Below, one piece after another: positions 8,451 through 15,300 of a DNA stretch of 25,780 nucleotides. Position 1 is the first letter of the stretch. Each line of letters opens with the position of its first letter. The DNA is taken from positions 1 through 25,780 of the forward strand of contig DLGO01000123.1 of the NCBI GenBank assembly GCA_002482725.1. Direction: 5' to 3'. Origin of the DNA: Bacteroidetes bacterium UBA7692. GTDB taxonomy: Bacteria > Bacteroidota > Bacteroidia > Chitinophagales > LD1. Under the pieces are notes generated by a model, which was not told the origin of the DNA, ran no database searches, and saw only the letters and a program-made list of their open reading frames with translations. The position numbers and the translations under genes are program-made.

Positions 8451-8515
8451 ATCTTACCATACATCAATGCACAGCCTTTTCGCACATGGCATCTTTGCCA
8501 CATAATATTTAAGCC

Positions 8516-9775
8516 ATGGCTATTCGCAACAAATACCTCATCCTTACCCTGCTTACTGCAGCTTATGCCCTGTCGTTTATGGACAGGTACGTAATGAACC
8601 TGCTGCTGGAAGATGTAAAGAAAGATTTTCAACTATCCGAGCTGCAGGCGGGCTTGCTGGCAGGCGCAGGCTTCGCAGTGCTGTATGCGCTTATGGCATT
8701 GCCCATGGGCATCATGGCCGACCGCAAGGGCCGCGCGCAACTGGCCTCTGCAGGCGTTGCTGTCTGGAGTGTTATGACCATGTGCTGCGGCCTGGCAGGC
8801 AACTTCTTCCAGATGTTGCTGGGCCGCCTGGGCGTAGGTGTGGGCGAGGCCGCGCTTACCCCCGCAGCCTACCCCATTATCAAAAACATATTCCCCGACC
8901 GCAAGCTATCTACCGCATTGGGCATCTATGCTTCCGGCATTTACCTTGGCTCAGGACTTGCCTACTGGTTGGGTGGCAAAGCGCTCAGCTATATCCGTGA
9001 GTCGGGCATTCACCATCAGCTTTCATTCATTCAGTTCGACTGGCAGCTGGTGTTCCTTCTTTTCGGCCTGCCGGGTTTGCTCATTGCCGCACTACTGCTA
9101 TTGGTTAAGCTACCTGCTACAGATGGTGCGGCAAAACAGGCACCTGACTTCGCAGCCTTCAAACAGTTTATCGCCCTGCACAACTACAGCTACCTGAAAC
9201 TTGCCCTGGCCAGCTCTCTTTTCAATGTTGCCGTCTATGCCGCCGGTGTTTGGTTGCCTGCTTATTTGCAGCGGGTGCATCACCTGTCCGTTATCGAAAG
9301 CGGCGGTATACTCGGTGCCGCTATGATTTTTGTAGCACCCATCGGTGCTATAGCCGGTGGCCTGCTGGGCGACCGTGCTGCGCTCCGCAGCGGTATCACC
9401 GGCAGGATTCATGCTATAGAGGTTTCCCTACTGCTTATCATCATTTGCTTTGTGCTTTTGGGTATAGATATTCCGGGCACATTCCGCTATGCGCCTCTGT
9501 TTGGCTTGTGTTTATTGCTGGGCGCACCGGTAGCCATTACTGCCGCCATTATTCAGCAAATGACCCCCGAAAACCTCCGCAGCACCTCTACCGCATTCCT
9601 GCTGATGTTGCAAAATCTCATCGGCATGAGCCTCGGCCCCGCACTCGTTGCCCTGCTTACACAGTACGTTTTCAAAAACAATTTGGCTGTAGGATTGTCT
9701 ATATCTGTGACAGGAGTAGTATTCTGCACCCTGGCACTGGTTTCCTTTACCCGGACTAAAAGAATATTGAAATGA
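8516..9775 (+). CDS. MFS transporter, spinster-like
   Basis: This 419-residue inner-membrane transporter has about 12 hydrophobic helices. MDRYVMNLLL (22-31) after helix 1, the cytoplasmic loop motif ADRKGRAQ (68-75) and GVGEAALTPAAYP (108-120) are typical of the spinster-like/hexuronate-like branch of the major facilitator superfamily. A probable extended loop near 200-215 separates the two six-helix halves. The substrate cannot be read from sequence; related proteins carry lipids, sugar acids or organic anions. It is the first gene of a coupled set: its TGA overlaps the ATG of the HD-protein gene by 4 nt. The 65-nt gap upstream contains CATCTTTG (8490-8497), one base off the -7 consensus and without a -33 TTG, so an own promoter is uncertain. 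Confidence 0.9.
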   Translation: MAIRNKYLILTLLTAAYALSFMDRYVMNLLLEDVKKDFQLSELQAGLLAGAGFAVLYALMALPMGIMADRKGRAQLASAGVAVWSVMTMCCGLAGNFFQMLLGRLGVGVGEAALTPAAYPIIKNIFPDRKLSTALGIYASGIYLGSGLAYWLGGKALSYIRESGIHHQLSFIQFDWQLVFLLFGLPGLLIAALLLLVKLPATDGAAKQAPDFAAFKQFIALHNYSYLKLALASSLFNVAVYAAGVWLPAYLQRVHHLSVIESGGILGAAMIFVAPIGAIAGGLLGDRAALRSGITGRIHAIEVSLLLIIICFVLLGIDIPGTFRYAPLFGLCLLLGAPVAITAAIIQQMTPENLRSTSTAFLLMLQNLIGMSLGPALVALLTQYVFKNNLAVGLSISVTGVVFCTLALVSFTRTKRILK

Positions 9776-10392
9776 GCATCTTAGTGATGAAACAAAAGTG
9801 GCTTGAAATGGCTGGTATGTATACCGACAAGGGCCTCGAGCTATGGGACGATATCATACGCAAGTACGATGGCTCCAACAGGCACTACCATACCATGCAG
9901 CACTTGTGGGACATGCACATACTGCTGAATGAATACTACAAGGGCGAAATTCCTTTCACCACGCTCATAGCCATGTACTACCACGACTTCGAGTACAACA
10001 CCCTGCGAAACGACAACGAGAAAAGAAGCGCCTATCATGCTGAAACTATACTCAAATCCTGGAACGCGGACCCGGCCCTCGTGCAGCAGATCTCCGGCAT
10101 GATACAGGCTACAGCTACACACGAAGGCAATAAAGAGGATGTAGAAACAAGCATATTCCTGGATGCCGACATGGCTGTTCTCGGTTTCGACTCATGGCTA
10201 TACAAAGAGTATACTAAACAAGTACGGGCCGAGTTTAATGCCTACCCCGACTGTATGTTCAACCGCGGAAGGCGCAAATTCCTGCAAGAAGTGCTGCAGC
10301 GGGAATATATTTTCAATACCCCGTTTTTCAGGTCTCAGTTCGAGGAGCAGGCGCGTATCAATCTTCAGAACGAACTAAAATCCCTGTCATGA
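9772..10392 (+). CDS. HD-superfamily metal-dependent hydrolase (COG4339 type)
   Basis: This 206-residue soluble protein matches the predicted HD phosphohydrolase family COG4339. Likely metal ligands are the His-rich RHYHTMQH (37-44), the HD pair H71-D72 in YYHDFEY, H117 in TATHE, and D131/D133 in FLDADMAVLG. HD enzymes hydrolyse phosphate esters of nucleotides and related compounds; the substrate of this branch is not established. The ATG at 9772 lies inside the stop of the transporter gene (ATGA), and its own stop overlaps the next gene the same way, which implies translational coupling. A second in-frame ATG at 9787 could be used. The neighbours suggest a role with a CoaD-like nucleotidyltransferase, perhaps hydrolysing or salvaging a nucleotide conjugate; this is inference. 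Confidence 0.85.
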   Translation: MSILVMKQKWLEMAGMYTDKGLELWDDIIRKYDGSNRHYHTMQHLWDMHILLNEYYKGEIPFTTLIAMYYHDFEYNTLRNDNEKRSAYHAETILKSWNADPALVQQISGMIQATATHEGNKEDVETSIFLDADMAVLGFDSWLYKEYTKQVRAEFNAYPDCMFNRGRRKFLQEVLQREYIFNTPFFRSQFEEQARINLQNELKSLS

Positions 10393-10865
10393 AAATCGCC
10401 ATCTATCCATTCTCTGCCGACCCCATTACCTACGGCCACATAGATATTATTGAGCGCGCTGCTCATACCTTCGACCGGGTCATTGCGGCCATCGGCATCA
10501 ATCCCACCAAGGAATATCTTTTTACCAAAGAGGAACGCCTGCAAATGGCCACCAAAGCCCTGCAGCACCTGCCCAATGTAGTAGTAGATACCTATGATGG
10601 CCTACTGGCAGACTTTGCCCGCACGGCAGGCACCAATGTCATCATACGCGGCGTGCGCAATACCAATGACTTCAACTACGAGTGGATGATCTATCAGATA
10701 AATGAATCCATAGACGACAAAATGGAAACCTTCTTTATGCCCTGCAAAAAGAACAAGGAATCCATCAGCTCTTCCAAAGCCAAAGAAGTCTGGCAAAACA
10801 AAGGTGACCTCTCGGCCCTTGTGCCAATCCCTGTCATCGAAATGTTCAATAGCCGACGGGCCTGA
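10389..10865 (+). CDS. Divergent CoaD-like nucleotidyltransferase
   Basis: This 158-residue protein matches pantetheine-phosphate adenylyltransferase along its whole length. CoaD transfers AMP from ATP to 4'-phosphopantetheine, making dephospho-CoA. Against E. coli CoaD from memory, conserved positions include S9 (T10), D11-P12, H17 (H18), K41 (K42), R87 and R90 in RGVR, and ISSS at 126-129. Family-typical residues are changed: PGTFDP is PFSADP (G to F, F to A), and the hydrophobic WSF/YSF before ISSS is NKE (122-124). It may be the only CoaD of the organism or a paralogue with another substrate; the changes favour a paralogue. The ATG overlaps the HD-gene stop by 4 nt. The stop is 2 bp from the convergent sterol-reductase stop, and no terminator is seen between them. 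Confidence 0.8.
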   Translation: MKIAIYPFSADPITYGHIDIIERAAHTFDRVIAAIGINPTKEYLFTKEERLQMATKALQHLPNVVVDTYDGLLADFARTAGTNVIIRGVRNTNDFNYEWMIYQINESIDDKMETFFMPCKKNKESISSSKAKEVWQNKGDLSALVPIPVIEMFNSRRA

Positions 10866-10867
10866 CC

Positions 10868-12214
10868 TTATACTATTCCAGGCACTATTTTATATGGCAC
10901 GACCGCGCAGTATTTATCCCAGTCCTTAGTGTATTTGTTCCGACACTTGGTATCATCCCTGAATGCCCGGTGCGTTAGCAGCACCGTCAGGAACACCACA
11001 TAAAAGAACGGGGAGAAAAAGTCGAACCCTGTAGCGCAGCTCCAGAAAAAAGCAGCAAGTATTTCCGGCACATAGTGGAAGTGCCTCGCTATGCCCCAAA
11101 AACCGGAAGCCAGCAGCAGGTTTGTTTTCTGCTCACCTTTCTCAGTTATGTACGATGCTTTTATCAGCACAGGAGCCTTGCCCCACACAGTAGTTTCGCC
11201 ATTGGTTTCGCGCACAGTTTGTCTTTGGTAGTCTGCCCAGTAGTTTATCCATATAGAGGCAAGCCCCAAAACAAAAATCACTATAGCTGCAATCAGGCTA
11301 AGCCCTACCGGGTGATTCACCATAAACATTACCGGCGAAGTATACACCGCAGGCACCCACACCAGGCAACCCCAGCAGATGTAGTAACCGGCGCGGTCTA
11401 CTTGTATATCCATAGAGCGCATGTACCCGCTCTCCCATATAAAGAATTTGAAGAGGTAAATAACGATAAGGGCTGCAGAAATAATGATGCTCCAGTCAGC
11501 TACCCCGGAAAGCTCATACTGCGCAAAGGCAAATGAAGTAACGCTGATAGCCCAGCCCGTCATGCCAAACCTGCAGTTGGTAAACTGCTTTATATCCCAA
11601 CCCAATACGCGCGGGTATAGTTCCGTACCCCAGTAGTAGTCAAAAACAAAATTACCCGTGTGCGAGTTGTCGCTGCTCGATGGAGCAAAGCGGCCTTTCA
11701 GGTATAGTACCAAACAAAAGGTAAGCGCAGTAAAATTCAATGCACCCAGCAAGTCGCCGAAGTTGTGGTATATAATGCCCGCAGGGAACCATTTAAGCAC
11801 TACAGAGCACAAAAAAAACAGCACAAAAGTAAGCACATACGATAGCAATCCGTTGTCTTTGTACTCCGGCAAATTACCTTGTGCGGTCAGTGTGCCATTA
11901 TATTTTTTGCCGGGCAGCAGCTTCATCATGGCCAGTTGCAGCACAGCAAAGATCCCGATCATTTTCCACGCAATAGCGGAGCCGAAAAAGCGCGATATCC
12001 AAACTTCATTTATCAGGGTAAAAGGCCCCTTCACCAATAGCTCATCCCACAGCGCCAGAAATGACCCGTTCAGTTCGGCATTGGTATGCCACAACAGCAT
12101 GGCAAAAGGTGGTGTTACAACTACCAGAAAAAGTGGAACCAAAGTCCTGTTCAAAAAATTATTTCCGGTCGTTGCCCAGCCTGACATATCGCGTGTTTTA
12201 TCCTTTCCCAACAT
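10868..12214 (-). CDS. Sterol reductase of the ERG4/ERG24 family, 7-dehydrocholesterol-reductase-like
   Basis: This 448-residue multi-spanning membrane protein resembles DHCR7, the NADPH-dependent sterol delta-7 reductase. From the chosen start, ELYPRVLGWDIKQFTNCRFG (198-217) matches the family's NPR-x-GxxDxK region, GFWGIARHFHY (371-381) the second signature, and THRAFRDDTKC with DWDKYCAVVPYKIVPGI (431-447) the C-terminal end, which is close to animal DHCR7. About nine hydrophobic segments are visible. The ATG at 12214 is preferred: it lies just below a promoter (12225-12254), and the frame upstream can be extended only to a TTG at 12286 across that promoter and the neighbouring terminator. 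No other sterol gene is in the window, so the substrate may be an acquired sterol or another polycyclic lipid. Horizontal origin, perhaps eukaryotic, is possible but unproven. Confidence 0.87.
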   Translation of the reverse strand: MLGKDKTRDMSGWATTGNNFLNRTLVPLFLVVVTPPFAMLLWHTNAELNGSFLALWDELLVKGPFTLINEVWISRFFGSAIAWKMIGIFAVLQLAMMKLLPGKKYNGTLTAQGNLPEYKDNGLLSYVLTFVLFFLCSVVLKWFPAGIIYHNFGDLLGALNFTALTFCLVLYLKGRFAPSSSDNSHTGNFVFDYYWGTELYPRVLGWDIKQFTNCRFGMTGWAISVTSFAFAQYELSGVADWSIIISAALIVIYLFKFFIWESGYMRSMDIQVDRAGYYICWGCLVWVPAVYTSPVMFMVNHPVGLSLIAAIVIFVLGLASIWINYWADYQRQTVRETNGETTVWGKAPVLIKASYITEKGEQKTNLLLASGFWGIARHFHYVPEILAAFFWSCATGFDFFSPFFYVVFLTVLLTHRAFRDDTKCRNKYTKDWDKYCAVVPYKIVPGIV

Positions 12215-12224
12215 CGGGATTTGC

Positions 12225-12254
12225 CGAAAATAAAAAAATATACAAAGGCAGCAA
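12225..12254 (-). promoter_or_regulatory. Promoter of the sterol-reductase gene
   Basis: On the minus strand TTG (12254-12252), a 19-nt spacer and TATTTTCG (12232-12225) match the Bacteroidota TTG-N19-TAnnTTTG pattern with one mismatch. The start codon at 12214 follows about 10 nt later, so the leader would be very short. This supports the ATG at 12214 over the upstream TTG. Confidence 0.5.
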
Positions 12255-12284
12255 GTAAAAGAACTCTGGCGCAGACCTATGGGC

Positions 12285-12320
12285 AAAAAAAAGAGGGAGC
12301 GTTTGCTCCCCCTTTTTTTT
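12285..12320. terminator. Bidirectional intrinsic terminator after the CHU_C gene
   Basis: A run of 8 A (12285-12292), a stem GGGAGC (12295-12300) / GCTCCC (12305-12310) extended past one mismatch by G12293-C12312, loop GTTT, then 8 T (12313-12320). The T-run overlaps the stop codon of the minus-strand gene, which it terminates. It also shields the sterol-reductase promoter from read-through. Confidence 0.85.
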
Positions 12321-15300
12321 ATCTGATGATTGTCAGTGTTCCGTGATAATCATTGTTGCTATGGTTATCTACCCACACATACTTGGCCACATAAACATAT
12401 ACTCCCGGGTCTACCAGATTGCCCTGGAAACGTCCGTCCCACAAGAAGTTCACATCATTTGCCTGGTATACCAAGGTTCCCCACCTGTCAAATACCTGTA
12501 CTTCAAATTGCTTTACTGCCTGGTTATTGCCGAAGCCTTGCCAGAAGTCGTTTCTTCCGTCATTGTTTGGCGAGAAGGAGTTTGGTATAAACACCGTATA
12601 GTCAGGTATTACAGTTGCTACAAATTCAATCTTACCTATACAGCCATCAGCGGTGGTCACCGTTACACTATATGGTGTAGTAATAGTAGCCTGAAACACA
12701 GGGTCTGCGCAATCTGAGCAGCTAAGTGCAGTAACAGGGCTCCAGCTATAGCTAAGCGTTCCCGACTTATTCGTATTCACATTCAATTGCAGCGGCACAC
12801 CAATAGATGTAGTTGCCGGCACGGGGTCTATTGTTACTATTACAGAGTCGGGCTCTGTTATCGTAGCAGTGGTTACATCCGAGCATCCGTTGCCGTCTGT
12901 TACAGTTACGGCATAGTTACCTGCCCTCAGGTTAACAAATGCCCCTGAGCTGTTTACAGTTGCCGAATCCAGCGCAAAAGAATATGCAGGGGAGCCACCT
13001 GCGGTAGAAACTGTTATCGTTCCGTTTGTAGCGCCATAGCACAACACATCCGTAGCTATAGATGAAGCCAGTAGTTCCAGCGGCTCTGTTACGGTTGTAG
13101 TCGTAGTAGCTGTACATGAATTAATATCCGTAACGGTAATGCTGTACTGCCCTGCTAGCAATTGTACAAAGTCACCTGTAGGCGAGTTATAAGTACTCAA
13201 CCCGTCACTGGCTACATAGCTGAAGGTTGGCGTACCACCTGTTGGTGTGGTAGCAATGCTTCCGTCTGCCACGCCAAAGCATGAGGCATTGGTAGGCGTA
13301 GCCACTATGCTAAGCGCTGCCGGCTCTGCCAATACTACTGTTATTGGCTTGGTACATGAATTCTGGTCTGTTACATAAATATTGTAAGTACCCGCACTCA
13401 GCGAGCTTGCATTGTCCGATGAGCTTACGTTAGGCGTCCATGAATAAGTATAGGTACCGGTGCCGCCTGTAGCAGATACGGTTATGCTTCCTGTCGATGC
13501 GCCATTGCAGTTTACATCCGTATGTGTTTCCTGTAGCACTATCTCTGTAGGTTGGTTTATGGTAAAGGTTGCTGTTTGCTTACATCCATTAGAGGCAGTA
13601 GTAGTAGTTGTATAGGTTCCTGCAGGCAGGGCAGCCGTTTGTGTGGTAGCCGTGCTGTTGCTGTAGGCGTAGGTAAATGGTGCGATGCCGTCTGTAGGGT
13701 TAGCTGTCACACTGCCGTTTCCACCAAAGCAGGTTGCATCTGTCGCAGTTACCTGCAAAGGCACTGCCGCAGGTTCTCCCACGACAGACGAAACATTAGC
13801 AGTACAGCCATTAGCGTCAGTTACGGTTACGGTGTATGTTCCCGCGCCCACAGTTCTGTTTGCGGTAGTTGCACCATCGCTCCATGCGTATGTATATGGC
13901 CCTGTGCCGCCTGTTACTGTAGTCGTTATAGTACCATCCAATGCTCCCGCGCAGGTAGCATCGGTATGCGCTTCTGTTATGGCCAACACGGCAGGCTCAG
14001 TTATCACTTCGCTTACCGGGGCGCTACATCCATTGGCATCTGTCAGGTTGCCTGCGTAGGTGTTTGGTGCCAGTCCTCCTATAGTATTGGTACCTGCCGG
14101 CACCGGATTGCCCAAGAAGCTATATGGCGCTGTGCCACCTGCTACTGTCAGGGTTATTGTTCCATTGCTTAGTCCGTTGCAGGTTACATTAGTATGGCTG
14201 GTGGTAGCAGTCAGTACTGCCGGCTCAGCTATTACTACACTTATTGATTTAGTACAGGTATTGGCATCTGTCACAGTTAGTATGTAAGTGGTTGCCGCAA
14301 GGCCTGTCCTGTCTTCTGTATTTGCCGGGCCATCGCTCCATGCAAATGTATATGGTATAGATCCTCCTGCTGTGGTCACATCTATGCTTCCTGTGCTGTT
14401 GCCATTACAGTCTGCATCTACATGGGTTTCCGAAAGCAGTATCTCTGCCGGTTGCGTCAGCGTAGCCGAAGTAGTAGCGGTGCAGTTCCTTGCATCCGTT
14501 ACCGTCAGGTCATACGTGCCTGCGCCTATTCCCGTGCGGTTTTGCGTTACTACAGCATCATTCCACAGGTATGTATTTGGTGCAGTACCTCCGGCTATTG
14601 TTACTGTTATACTTCCGTCTGTAGTACCAAAGCAGCTCGCATTGGTATGCGTTTCAGATGCAGTAAAAGGTGCAGGCTCTGTTATCGTTTCGCTTAGCGG
14701 AACTGTACATCCATTGCCATCAGTCAGGTTACCTGCATAAGTGTTAGGTGCCAATCCACCCACTGTGTTTGTACCAACTGGTACAGGATTACCAAGGAAG
14801 GTGTATGGTGCAGTTCCACCTGCTACGGTTATGGTTATCGTACCATCGCTTTGTCCGTTGCAGGTTACATCTGTATGGCTGGTAGTGGCAGTCAATACTA
14901 CAGGCTCATTTATTGCTACGCTTATTGTTTTGGTACAGTTGTTATTATCTGTAGTAGTAAGTATATAAGTTGCGGCTGTTAAGCCTGTGATATCTTCTGT
15001 TGTAGCGCCATTTGTCCATAGGTAAGTGTATGGCCCTGTGCCACCCCCTGTAGTCACATCTATGCTCCCGGTACTGTTCCCATTACAGTCTACATTCTGG
15101 TGCGTTTCAGAAACCAGCAATTCTGTTGGCTCTGTTAATGTTACTGATACAGTTCCTGTACATCCGTTTGCATCAGTTAGCGTTAGGCTGTAAGCTCCCG
15201 CACCTATGTTGGTTCTGTCTTGTGTAGTCACACCATCGCTCCACAGATATGTAAATGGCGCTGTACCGCCTGTTACCGACACCGTTATACTGCCGTCCGT

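Noticed and set aside
12215..12286. Longer form of the sterol reductase starting at a TTG at 12286
   Set aside because: The added 24 residues are Cys/Phe-rich without family match, and the region holds the promoter elements of the gene.
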